A DNA stretch of 64,000 nt. It comes from Maritimibacter dapengensis. GTDB lineage: Bacteria > Pseudomonadota > Alphaproteobacteria > Rhodobacterales > Rhodobacteraceae. The notes beneath the pieces are model-generated. The model was not told where the DNA came from and ran no database searches. It saw only the letters and a program-made list of their open reading frames with translations. Made by a program: the position numbers and the translations under genes. How positions within the stretch are numbered: the stretch's first letter is position 1; each line of letters begins with the position of its first letter. This document shows, piece by piece, positions 55,420 through 63,129 of the stretch. Location: assembly GCF_019218265.1 (NCBI RefSeq), contig NZ_JAHUZE010000002.1:1116001-1180000 (forward strand). Direction: 5' to 3'.

Positions 55420-57402
55420 ATGATCTATCCGAGCGATCTTTGGTCGAGCGTGGTCCAACTGACTCTGATCTTGGGGCTCGCGGTCGTGATCCCTATCGTC
55501 TTCGACAAAAACAAGACGTCGCATCGCGTGGTCATGCTCGTGATCGCGATGGTGCTAGCCGTTCGGTATATTTTTTGGCGAGCGACCGAAACTGTCGCAC
55601 CGCTAGGGTTTACTTTGGACTGGTTCGCAAGTTGGGCGTTGCTCGGTCTGGAGTTGCTCGCTCTGATCGGGTCCATGAGTTCCTTTGCCATCATGATGCG
55701 GTTCAAAACACGGTCCCAGGAGGCCTCGGAACACGCAAATTGGTGGGGCACGGCCCCTGAACCCTCAGTGACGCTTATGATCGCGACCTACAACGAAGAA
55801 CTCGACGTGCTCGAGCGTACTATCATCGGGGCAAAAGCTTTGCGCCACCCGAACAAGGAGGTGTTAGTTCTGGATGACGGGCGGCGCGATTGGCTACGCG
55901 ATTACTGCAAGCGCGCAGAGGTCGGCTATATGAGTCGTTCGGACAACAAGGACTCCAAGGCGGGAAACATCAACCATGCGTTGGAACGCCTCGCCAAACG
56001 TTCGTCGCCGCCCGATTTCGTGGCCGTGCTGGACGCCGACTTCGTACCGCACCGCGGCTTCTTGCGCCGGTCGCTCGCCCTGTTTCACGACCCCGAGGTG
56101 GGGCTTGTGCAGACTCCGCAGCACTTCTTCAATGCCGACCCGATCCAACACAATCTCGGTGTGAGCCGGTCCTATCCGGACGAGCAGCGGTTTTTCTTCG
56201 ACCATATGCTGCCGTCGCGGGACGCTTGGGGGATCGCCTTCTGTTGCGGCACGTCGTCGGTAATCAGGTTCTCGGCTTTACAGGAAATCGGTGGGTTCCC
56301 GACCGAAAGCATCACCGAAGATTTCCTGTTGACCTTAGTGCTTCAAAGCCGGGACTGGCACACGGTCTATCTGAACGAACCACTTTCCGAAGGGCTTGCG
56401 CCCGAGGGGTTGAAAGAATACGTGACGCAGCGCGCGCGCTGGTGTCTTGGCCTGATGCAGATTGCGCGCGGGGCAATGGGACCGTTTGCCAAGAATGGTT
56501 TGCGGTTAAGGGATCGGTGGAGCGTTTTGGACTCGGTCTTCTACTGGCTCACGACTTTTGCCTTCCGGCTGGCCGCACTCGTATTCCCGATGCTCTATTG
56601 GTACGGAAACGTGACGGTCGTAAACGCGCAGCTTGGCGATGTTATTTCGTATTTCGGCGTTTATTACCTGTGGGTGTTACTTACACTGAACCTCCTGTCG
56701 CGTGGGCAAGTGGTCCCCGTTCTTAGCGATGTGAGCCAGTTGATCGCGGCCTATCCTATTGCAAGGTCCGCAATCACGGGATTGATCAAACCATATGGCC
56801 ATCCGTTCAGCGTGACCGCAAAAGGCGGTGACAGGAGTACAGTCGTGGTGCAATGGCGGATGATGCTACCTTTTGCTCTCATGCTTCTGCTCACGGTGGT
56901 CGCCCTGATGCTCGGCGTCTTTTTCGACCGCTTCGCGTTCTTCGATGCGGGCGACGGTAAATGGGTGATATTGTTTTGGACCGTCTACAACATCGTCGTG
57001 CTGATGGTAACGATGGTGGCCTGTGTAGAGTTGCCACGGCGGGAACGTCATGTGGCCGATGTGCCAGAGCAGGTGCAAGTGCACTTTGCAGGGCAGAATC
57101 TAAAACTTTGGATGTCCAACTTGACGCTCGACCATGCAAGGTTGCGGGGGCACCGGTTTGATGTTGGTACGCATGGGACAATCGAGCTTGAAGGTGTGGG
57201 CGGCGTGCCAGCCTATGTCAGTGCGCGGCTGGAAAACGGCGTAAGGTTGCAGCTACTTCCAGACGACAAACAACGCCAAGCTCTTTTTCTCAAGTTCTAC
57301 ACCGAGGATAACACCCCTGGAATCCTTAGTGTTCGGATGTCGAGCATGTTACGTGATATCGCGCGGCGGTTCACATTCAGTTCGGAGAAGAAGCAGGAGT
57401 AA
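55420..57402 (+). CDS. Processive family-2 glycosyltransferase, beta-glucan synthase (BgsA/cellulose synthase-like)
   Basis: 660 residues. Three N-terminal TM helices, a GT2 catalytic domain at about 110-400, four to five C-terminal TM helices, then a cytosolic tail of about 110 residues. The processive motif set is complete: LDDGRRDW (D152-D153), VLDADF (D205, D207), ITED (299-301), QRARW (337-341), plus AFCCGTSSVIR. The tail VQVHFAGQNLKLWMSNLTL is beta-rich and PilZ-like in place, but lacks the PilZ RxxxR and (D/N)xSxxG motifs. This is reminiscent of Sinorhizobium BgsA, whose C-terminus binds c-di-GMP without a PilZ signature. BcsB is absent. Product probably a beta-glucan; linkage is not determinable here. 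Confidence 0.85.
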   Translation: MIYPSDLWSSVVQLTLILGLAVVIPIVFDKNKTSHRVVMLVIAMVLAVRYIFWRATETVAPLGFTLDWFASWALLGLELLALIGSMSSFAIMMRFKTRSQEASEHANWWGTAPEPSVTLMIATYNEELDVLERTIIGAKALRHPNKEVLVLDDGRRDWLRDYCKRAEVGYMSRSDNKDSKAGNINHALERLAKRSSPPDFVAVLDADFVPHRGFLRRSLALFHDPEVGLVQTPQHFFNADPIQHNLGVSRSYPDEQRFFFDHMLPSRDAWGIAFCCGTSSVIRFSALQEIGGFPTESITEDFLLTLVLQSRDWHTVYLNEPLSEGLAPEGLKEYVTQRARWCLGLMQIARGAMGPFAKNGLRLRDRWSVLDSVFYWLTTFAFRLAALVFPMLYWYGNVTVVNAQLGDVISYFGVYYLWVLLTLNLLSRGQVVPVLSDVSQLIAAYPIARSAITGLIKPYGHPFSVTAKGGDRSTVVVQWRMMLPFALMLLLTVVALMLGVFFDRFAFFDAGDGKWVILFWTVYNIVVLMVTMVACVELPRRERHVADVPEQVQVHFAGQNLKLWMSNLTLDHARLRGHRFDVGTHGTIELEGVGGVPAYVSARLENGVRLQLLPDDKQRQALFLKFYTEDNTPGILSVRMSSMLRDIARRFTFSSEKKQE

Positions 57403-58001
57403 TGCCAATGGCACTTAAAAAGTTCCTGAAAAATATCTGGGCTGGAGTCCTTGCTGCGTGCGTGGCTTTGAACTGCCCCAGTACCGTTCTGGCGGATGGC
57501 ACGTTTTTCCAAGTCGATGCTTCGCCGACGACCGCAAACGGCACATTGTCCGTCGAGCGCGGAGAAATTGCCTATGGCGCAGGCGTCAGCCAATATATCG
57601 GGGGAACCGACTTAAATGCTTCTGTAACTTACAAAGTAGTCATAGGAGAAGCTTTTCCGGTCACGTTCCGTGCTGGTCCGGCGTTTCAATACGAGGCGCT
57701 AACGACCGCGAAGGTCGGTCTGCGCTTCGTAGCCGAGCATTACTCGGATACCTCCTTCGGCCATGTCTTCGCGCTTGGTGAATTCACAACCATCGACGCG
57801 GGCTATTTTGGGTTGCTAGCCGTTGGTTTTAACGAACCGGATGTCGATTTCGAATTCACCGTTCAAGGCGACAATAAAGGCTACCTCGACCAATCTGTCG
57901 CCGCGACAATCGGCATTCCCGAAACGAAAGCGCGAGTCCGCTTCGGATATCGCATTAATTCGCAAGAGATCTTTGGTGGCATTTCCATCAACACGTTTTG
58001 A
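57402..58001 (+). CDS. Small secreted, outer-membrane-like protein of the glucan operon
   Basis: 199 residues. The ATG shares an A with the synthase stop (TAATG). Signal peptide ending STVLADG, then alternating beta-strand sequence with repeated aromatic ends (VSQYIGGTDLNASVTYKVV, TFRAGPAFQYEAL, VGLRFVAEHYSD, ARVRFGYRINSQEIFGGISINTF). A final F is typical of outer-membrane barrels. It could be an eight-stranded barrel or a BcsS-like accessory protein. Tight coupling to the synthase suggests a role in export or anchoring. No family is recognised with certainty. Confidence 0.7.
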   Translation: MPMALKKFLKNIWAGVLAACVALNCPSTVLADGTFFQVDASPTTANGTLSVERGEIAYGAGVSQYIGGTDLNASVTYKVVIGEAFPVTFRAGPAFQYEALTTAKVGLRFVAEHYSDTSFGHVFALGEFTTIDAGYFGLLAVGFNEPDVDFEFTVQGDNKGYLDQSVAATIGIPETKARVRFGYRINSQEIFGGISINTF

Positions 58002-58457
58002 GGTCTGGACTTATAGCCAATAGATGACAAATGTTGCGTCTTTAAACACGTTTATCGCATTTAATGGTTTTCTGGCGCTGTCTTCGAACGGGGATGCAAG
58101 CAAAGTGCCTTTGTCACTCCAATTTAGTGTGATTGTACATCCCGAAGGTGTACTTGGAATTCTGGATAGTGCGATCGTACGTCCCCTTTAACCTTTGGCT
58201 ACGGCATACTTGCAACCGCAGCGAAATTCCACTTTCCGCGCTCCACACGTGATGCGGAAAACGGACCATTCCAGTCTTTCAAATGGGGCCTCCTTCGCCG
58301 TGCCGCGGCCCGAAATTTCGGACATTCGCTGCGACCTTGAAATCGGTGGGCAAGCGAATACACAATCCACGGGACAGCACTGCCATTGGCTGAGCGGGAA
58401 ATTCCGCTTAGGCTCGGACCGGTTCGAGTGCTGGAATTTCAGGCCGAGGAGTATCAT
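58002..58457. other. Intergenic stretch between glucan operon and NTF2-like gene
   Basis: 456 bp without a supported gene. An 88-codon plus frame (58195-58461) overlaps the next gene's start and has unnatural composition. The part 58250-58410 has the look of a non-coding dispersed sequence common in roseobacter genomes, but I cannot show a second copy here. Confidence 0.4.
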
Positions 58458-58820
58458 TTGAGAACTCAGGAAGTTGATGAAGTGACCCTCGTAATGGAGT
58501 CTTACATTCAGGGAACGCGCGAGGGCGATGCCGAACTTCTCAGGCGGGTTTTCCACCCGGAAGCTATGGTTGCTGGTTGGTTCGGCGGTGACCTGCTTCT
58601 GCGCCGCCCAGATGGCTTCATCGCGCGCGCCGCAAGTACCGAATCGGGGCCCAACTACAAAGCTACCATCGGTTCGATTTCCGTCATTGGCCGAACCGCA
58701 ACTGCAACCATCTATGAAGATGGACTATGGGACGACCGGTCTTTCGTAAATCTGTTTCAACTAATCCGCGATGCCGGGAACCACTGGGTTATTACCGCCA
58801 AACTATTTCACATGGACTGA
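58458..58820 (+). CDS. NTF2-like / putative lumazine-binding family protein
   Basis: 120 residues from a TTG at 58458 (GAGGAG seven bases upstream); an ATG-started extension from 58386 is less likely. SnoaL/NTF2-like cone fold: VMESYIQGTREGDAELLRRVFHPEAMVAGWFGGDLLL and TIGSISVIGRTATATIYEDGLWDDRSFVNLFQLIRDAGNHWVITAKLFH. Members may bind or turn over small hydrophobic ligands, or serve as structural domains. Function unknown; no operon partner. Confidence 0.8.
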   Translation: MRTQEVDEVTLVMESYIQGTREGDAELLRRVFHPEAMVAGWFGGDLLLRRPDGFIARAASTESGPNYKATIGSISVIGRTATATIYEDGLWDDRSFVNLFQLIRDAGNHWVITAKLFHMD

Positions 58821-59068
58821 CGACGTCTGCCCTTTACCGCTTCTTTCGCAACGGCGACACCGGGCTCGGTACCACCTTCCGCGTTGCGGCACCTCACTAA
58901 AATTTGCACAGCCTTAGATCGGCGTGAACGGCCCAATCCTGAATTTGCCAGACTGGTTATCGCAGCGTCACAGCTTCCACGAACCGGTCCTTGGTGGCAA
59001 CGTGCAGTATCGTTTTCCAGTCTGAGGTCCGCAGTGCGGGACGACATCGTCGACCACGAAAAATCTCA

Positions 59069-59089
59069 ATTGGCCATCTGATGGCCAAT
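59069..59089. promoter_or_regulatory. Perfect 9-bp inverted repeat before the methyltransferase
   Basis: ATTGGCCAT-CTG-ATGGCCAAT, ending 17 bp before the ATG at 59107. It could be an operator for a dimeric repressor or an RNA hairpin near the ribosome site. The gene has no clear Shine-Dalgarno sequence. Confidence 0.5.
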
Positions 59090-59106
59090 CTTCTAACGTT
59101 GTTCTC

Positions 59107-59625
59107 ATGGCCTATAATTATGACAAGCTATTTGGCGAAACCCGCGACGCATTGGGTGAGCCTACAGCAGTTTTTGTCGATTTCTTTGATCAACTTGGGC
59201 GGCAAGACGTCCGAGTTTTGGATGTCGGTTGTGGGCAAGGGCGCGATGCAATTTTTGTCGCAAGAAAGGGCCATCGCGTGGTCGGAGTGGACATCTCGCA
59301 GAATGGCATCCGTGATCTAAGGAATGTGGCAGCGCAGGAGAGTTTGCCTATTGAAGGCGTTGTCGCTGACATTGCCTCCTACGAGCCAGTTGGTTTTTTC
59401 GACATCGTGTTGATTGACCGGACATTGCACATGCTGGCTCGGCAAGAACGTCTCACAGTGCTAGGAAGATTGCTTGACCATGTGGAAAAGCAAGGATGGG
59501 TCTTGATCGCCGATGAAACTTCCAACATCGAGGACTTCAAAAGCGTTCTGTCCGCACATCCAGCATGCTGGCATACGGCCTTGTCTCACGGTGGCAAGCT
59601 GTTCTTGTGTAGGACTGAAAGGTAG
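59107..59625 (+). CDS. Class I SAM-dependent methyltransferase
   Basis: 172 residues. Motif I VLDVGCGQGRDAIFVARKGHRVVGVDIS, post-motif acidic Asp, motif II-like FFDIVLIDRTLHML and motif III GWVLIADETSN. Size and motif I style resemble TehB/thiopurine-type methyltransferases that detoxify metalloids or small molecules. The substrate is unknown. A palindrome lies just upstream. 270 bp of apparently non-coding sequence separate it from the copper cluster. Confidence 0.85.
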   Translation: MAYNYDKLFGETRDALGEPTAVFVDFFDQLGRQDVRVLDVGCGQGRDAIFVARKGHRVVGVDISQNGIRDLRNVAAQESLPIEGVVADIASYEPVGFFDIVLIDRTLHMLARQERLTVLGRLLDHVEKQGWVLIADETSNIEDFKSVLSAHPACWHTALSHGGKLFLCRTER

Positions 59626-59895
59626 CTTCGGGCCCAAACCTGTCATGCGCCGGTGCGGCACCGGACGAGACCGAACCACGACCTCCCAGGCTACGTGTTC
59701 GGCCCTAGGCTTTCGTTGAAGCCCAACAATGCGAGAGGCCGGAAGCGGCCCTAAGCTGCCGTTGCTTTGGCTGCGGAGAAAGTCCGCTTCGCGTCCAGCA
59801 TGACCTTCAAGCTCCGCGAGCTTGCCCGGCTCGTTTTGATTCTTTAGTTATGTTCCAAAGTCGCGCCACAACTCCTTCAGCATCGAAAGGTCTGC

Positions 59896-60222
59896 ATGGC
59901 ACTTGCCAAGGTCATCGTATTTACCCTGATCGCCGCGCTTTTTAGTGCGACGGTTCTGGTGATGGACGTCGATGCTCCGCATGGCGTGACAGGCGAGATG
60001 TCTCGGATGGATTGCAATGCCTGCCCCGATGCTGTGGACCATGACGCAACGCCCCACATGGGGGATTGTGCAAACGGGGCCAGTTGCATGATGGCAGCGG
60101 TGACTGTCGGTCAACGCCCTGTCGTGATGGATCGGGTGGTGACCGAGTGGATCGCCGTGCCGGCGAGCATCACCGTTGTTTCCGCCAGCCCAACGCTCGA
60201 TCTGCCGCCTCCGCGCGCCTGA
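59896..60222 (+). CDS. Small exported Met/Cys/His-rich protein of the copper cluster
   Basis: 108 residues, GAAAGG upstream of the ATG. N-terminal hydrophobic signal/anchor (ALAKVIVFTLIAALFSATVLVM) followed by a Cys/Met/His-rich stretch (SRMDCNACPDAVDHDATPHMGDCANG and ASCMMAA) suited to copper binding. It ends in a Pro-rich tail. No family recognised. Located first in the run leading to cytochromes and the multicopper oxidase, so a periplasmic copper-binding or sensing part is likely. Confidence 0.72.
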   Translation: MALAKVIVFTLIAALFSATVLVMDVDAPHGVTGEMSRMDCNACPDAVDHDATPHMGDCANGASCMMAAVTVGQRPVVMDRVVTEWIAVPASITVVSASPTLDLPPPRA

Positions 60223-60303
60223 GGCTGATTTTCGTTTCGCCGTCGGTCTTGTCCGACGTCCGAAAGCCGCGCGGAGTGCGCGGGCAGTCTTATCGAGAGC
60301 AAT

Positions 60304-60750
60304 ATGAACAAACTCTATCTTTTGGCCGCTTTGGCGGTCATCGTCGCGGGCAGCGCTTACATTGCGACTCGTCCGGATACCTCCATGCCGCAGGGCGCGA
60401 GCGCACCGAGTGACACCCCTGCCGAAGGTGCGCCGCTCGTCGCCGTCACCCTGCCGGAGACCCTGTCACCCCAAGCGCAGATGGGCGAGCGCGGGTTCAA
60501 CGCGGTCTGTGCCGATTGTCACGGGGAAAACGCCCAAGGCAAAATGGGCTTCGGCCCGCCGTTGGTTCACAAGATTTACGAGCCATCCCACCATGCCGAC
60601 ATGGCGTTTCAGCTGGCCGTGCAAAATGGCGTCACGGCGCATCATTGGAAGTTCGGCAATATGCCCGCGCAAGACGGTCTGACACAGGCCGACGTGCAGG
60701 CGATCACCACTTACGTCCGTGAACTCCAGCGCGCGAATGGGATCGACTGA
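60304..60750 (+). CDS. Class I c-type cytochrome
   Basis: 148 residues. N-terminal anchor/signal (LYLLAALAVIVAGSAYIA), haem site CADCHGENAQGKMGFGPPL, axial Met in KFGNMPAQDGL. One haem, periplasmic or membrane-tethered. The last base of its stop is the first base of the multicopper oxidase ATG (TGATG), so it is coupled and may accept electrons from, or deliver them to, the oxidase. Confidence 0.9.
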   Translation: MNKLYLLAALAVIVAGSAYIATRPDTSMPQGASAPSDTPAEGAPLVAVTLPETLSPQAQMGERGFNAVCADCHGENAQGKMGFGPPLVHKIYEPSHHADMAFQLAVQNGVTAHHWKFGNMPAQDGLTQADVQAITTYVRELQRANGID

Positions 60751-62138
60751 TGGACCGTTTCACCCTATCCCGCCGTGCCTTTTTCGCAGGAAGTGCGGCG
60801 GCGCTCTGCACGCGCCCGACTTGGGCCGACACGCCAAACACCCTGACCGCGCGCAAGGCGTCCGTGCAACTTGCCCCCGAGGATTATCCCCAGACCGAGG
60901 TTTGGAGCTACGACGGCACGCTTCCGGGCCAGACCATCCGTGTGCCTCAGGGCGGGCGGTTGACCCGGCGGTTGGTCAATAACCTCGACGTGCCGACCTC
61001 GGTCCACTGGCACGGTATCCGTATCGACAACGCGATGGACGGGGTTGCGGGGCTGACGCAAGACGCGGTGCCACCCGGTGAGAGCTTTGACTACGACTTC
61101 TCGCTGCCGGATGCCGGAACCTATTGGTATCACGCGCATACCAATTCGATGGAGCAGGTGGCGCGGGGCCTTGCCGGGGCGCTTATCGTCGAGGAACCCG
61201 ACGCGCCGGATGTGGACCGCGACGAGGTCCTCATGCTCGACGATTGGCTGATCAATCCGGAGGACGGGCAGTTCTATGACGACTTCGATCAGCCCATGAG
61301 CCTGTCGCATGGTGGGCGCATGGGGAACCTGAACGGGACCAACGGGCAGTATCAGTTGGAGCTTCCCGCGCGCAAAGGCGAACGCCTCCGCCTGCGCCTG
61401 ATCAATGCTGCCAATGCGCGGATCTTCGCGCTGCGGCTTCAAGGACTGACGGGCTGGACAATGGCGTTGGATGGGATGCCATTGGAGGCGCCGGAGCCGG
61501 TGATGGGCGAGATCATTCTTGCCCCAGCGCAGCGTGTCGATCTCATCGTCGACGTTACGGCGGAGGAAGGCGAGACCGCAGCGATCCTTCGTTTCGATGA
61601 CGACGATCAATGGCGCGGGCAGGTGGCGTTTCCCGTGACCGGGACCCATTCCCGAACCGCGCGGGGTATTCCCGCGCCTCTGCCGCCCAACCCCAACACG
61701 GATCTGCCAGACCTGACGGAGGCCCGCAGGCTCGACATGGTGATGGAGGGCGGCGCGATGGGTCGTCTCGAAACGGCGTCCTATCAGGGGCGCGATATGG
61801 GGTTTCGTGAGCTTATGATGCAGGGCCAATTCTGGTCGCTTGCCGGACAGGTCGGGATGCCGGACGCGCCCTTCGCGGATCTCGATCGCGGTGAGGTCGT
61901 GCGGATGCGGATCGAGAACAACACGGTCTTCGCCCATGCGATGCACCTGCACGGCATGCATTTTCGCGAGGTGCGCGCGGGTGGCGACCTTGGACCGCTG
62001 CGCGACACCATTTTGAGCATCCCGAACGAATCGCTTGAGATCGCCTTTGCCGCCGACAACCCCGGCAAATGGCTGTTTCACTGCCATATGCTCGGCCATG
62101 CCAAAAGCGGCATGACGACATGGATCAACGTGGCCTGA
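60750..62138 (+). CDS. Multicopper oxidase (CueO/CopA-like)
   Basis: 462 residues. Tat signal (LSRRAFFAGSAAALC). Copper ligands: SVHWHGIRIDNAMDG, TYWYHAHTNSMEQ, FAHAMHLHGMHF and LFHCHMLGHAKSGM, giving the type 1, 2 and 3 sites. Three cupredoxin domains. Such enzymes oxidise Cu(I) to less toxic Cu(II) in the periplasm. Neighbouring cytochromes and the copper ATPase support that role. Translationally coupled to the preceding cytochrome. Confidence 0.94.
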   Translation: MDRFTLSRRAFFAGSAAALCTRPTWADTPNTLTARKASVQLAPEDYPQTEVWSYDGTLPGQTIRVPQGGRLTRRLVNNLDVPTSVHWHGIRIDNAMDGVAGLTQDAVPPGESFDYDFSLPDAGTYWYHAHTNSMEQVARGLAGALIVEEPDAPDVDRDEVLMLDDWLINPEDGQFYDDFDQPMSLSHGGRMGNLNGTNGQYQLELPARKGERLRLRLINAANARIFALRLQGLTGWTMALDGMPLEAPEPVMGEIILAPAQRVDLIVDVTAEEGETAAILRFDDDDQWRGQVAFPVTGTHSRTARGIPAPLPPNPNTDLPDLTEARRLDMVMEGGAMGRLETASYQGRDMGFRELMMQGQFWSLAGQVGMPDAPFADLDRGEVVRMRIENNTVFAHAMHLHGMHFREVRAGGDLGPLRDTILSIPNESLEIAFAADNPGKWLFHCHMLGHAKSGMTTWINVA

Positions 62139-62160
62139 GCCACGAATGAGGAGGAAAGAC

Positions 62161-62601
62161 ATGAAAATTATCAAACCCATCATGGCGGGCGCGTTCATCG
62201 CGCTCGCAACGGCGGCAATCGCGCACACTGGGGTCAAGGACCCCAACGTCAAAGCCCGCATGGACGGGATGAGCGCAATCGGGCAGGCCGTGAAAACCAT
62301 CGGCACGATGATGAAGGGCGAGACAGCCTTCGATGGCGCCGCTGTCGATGCCGCTCTGGCCGAGATCGAAAACCGCGCCGCGCGTATCCCGGAGCGGTTC
62401 GAAGAAAACGTCATCACGCCGAAGTCCGAAGCGCGCCCTACGATCTGGGAGAGCACGGACGACTTTAACGAAAAGGCGTTGACGCTGGAAACGCTGGCCG
62501 CCACGCGTCAAGGCACGGTGTCCGGCCCCGACGATCTGCGCCCTCTGATGGGCGAGATTGGTGCAACCTGTAAATCCTGTCATTCGGAGTATCGAGATTG
62601 A
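62161..62601 (+). CDS. Cytochrome c' / c-556 type (class II)
   Basis: 146 residues from the ATG at 62161 (GAGGAGGAAAG upstream). Signal peptide ending AIAHTG, a four-helix-bundle sequence (ARMDGMSAIGQAVKTIGTMM...) and a C-terminal haem site CKSCHSEYR, the class II pattern. The start of the next cytochrome overlaps its stop (TTGA). Part of the copper-resistance run. Confidence 0.9.
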   Translation: MKIIKPIMAGAFIALATAAIAHTGVKDPNVKARMDGMSAIGQAVKTIGTMMKGETAFDGAAVDAALAEIENRAARIPERFEENVITPKSEARPTIWESTDDFNEKALTLETLAATRQGTVSGPDDLRPLMGEIGATCKSCHSEYRD

Positions 62602-63032
62602 GAGCCATCCTTGCGGCCATCTTGGCATTGACCCCGACCATCGCCACCTCCGAGCATATCCTCGGAGGTGCAGATATCTCCAACGGTGAAGCGGTCTATG
62701 CCGAGGCTTGCGCCGCCTGTCACGGGGCCGACCTTGAGGGGCAGCCCGACTGGCAGACGCCGGGCGCGGACGGTGTGATGCCGGCGCCGCCCCATGACAA
62801 AGCCGGCCACACGTGGCATCACGACAGCCAGTTATTGTTCGACTACACCAAGTTCGGCGGACAAGCCGCGCTCGAAGCACGCGGCGTCGAAGGGTTCACG
62901 AGCGGCATGCCCGCGTTTGCGGACACGTTGAGCGATGCGGATATCCGCGACGTTCTGGGCTATATCCGCTCAACATGGTCCGATCGCGTGCAGGCCATGC
63001 AGGATATGCGGAGCCACCAGCCGGGGAACTGA
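62598..63032 (+). CDS. Class I c-type cytochrome
   Basis: 144 residues with a TTG start that overlaps the previous stop. Signal peptide ALILAILALTPTIATS-like, haem site CAACHGADLEGQPDWQ, probable axial Met in TSGMPAFADTLSDADIRDVLGYIRS. Similar to cytochromes that accompany multicopper oxidases and copper ATPases in Rhodobacteraceae. Confidence 0.88.
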   Translation: MRAILAAILALTPTIATSEHILGGADISNGEAVYAEACAACHGADLEGQPDWQTPGADGVMPAPPHDKAGHTWHHDSQLLFDYTKFGGQAALEARGVEGFTSGMPAFADTLSDADIRDVLGYIRSTWSDRVQAMQDMRSHQPGN

Positions 63033-63067
63033 AACTACGCGGGGTGGGTAATTCTGATGACCTGCCC

Positions 63068-63098
63068 TTGACCTTCCAGTGACTGGAAGCACCATCTT
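63068..63098 (+). promoter_or_regulatory. CueR-type (MerR family) copper-responsive promoter
   Basis: -35 TTGACC (63068-63073) and -10-like CATCTT (63093-63098) are separated by 19 bp, the over-long spacing typical of MerR-activated promoters. The spacer holds a perfect inverted repeat CTTCCAG-TGA-CTGGAAG (63073-63089), close to the CueR box ACCTTCC...GGAAGG. It lies 32 bp before the copper ATPase start. Confidence 0.85.
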
Positions 63099-63129
63099 GC
63101 ACGGCAAGGACCGCTAATCGGAGAATTCC

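Larger units (their letters stand above)
49109..59895. mobile_element. Probable relic genomic island at tRNA-Gly (right boundary unknown)
   Basis: Supports are a tRNA 3' end, an integrase remnant, lower GC, long non-coding stretches and accessory gene content (nitrilase, sensor, glucan operon, methyltransferase). I found no second copy of the tRNA 3' sequence to mark the far end, so the extent given is only the visible compositional change before the copper cluster. It may comprise several events. Confidence 0.4.

Noticed and set aside
53141-58001. Canonical bcs cellulose operon
   Set aside because: Synthase and GH8 are present but BcsB, BcsC and a PilZ motif are not, and a HlyD-type fusion protein sits in their place.
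58195-58461. 88-codon plus-strand frame
   Set aside because: No domain, no ribosome site, overlaps the start of the NTF2-like gene, and the sequence looks non-coding.
60765-62504. 579-codon minus-strand open frame
   Set aside because: Antisense to the multicopper oxidase and cytochrome c' genes, which carry complete metal and haem motifs.
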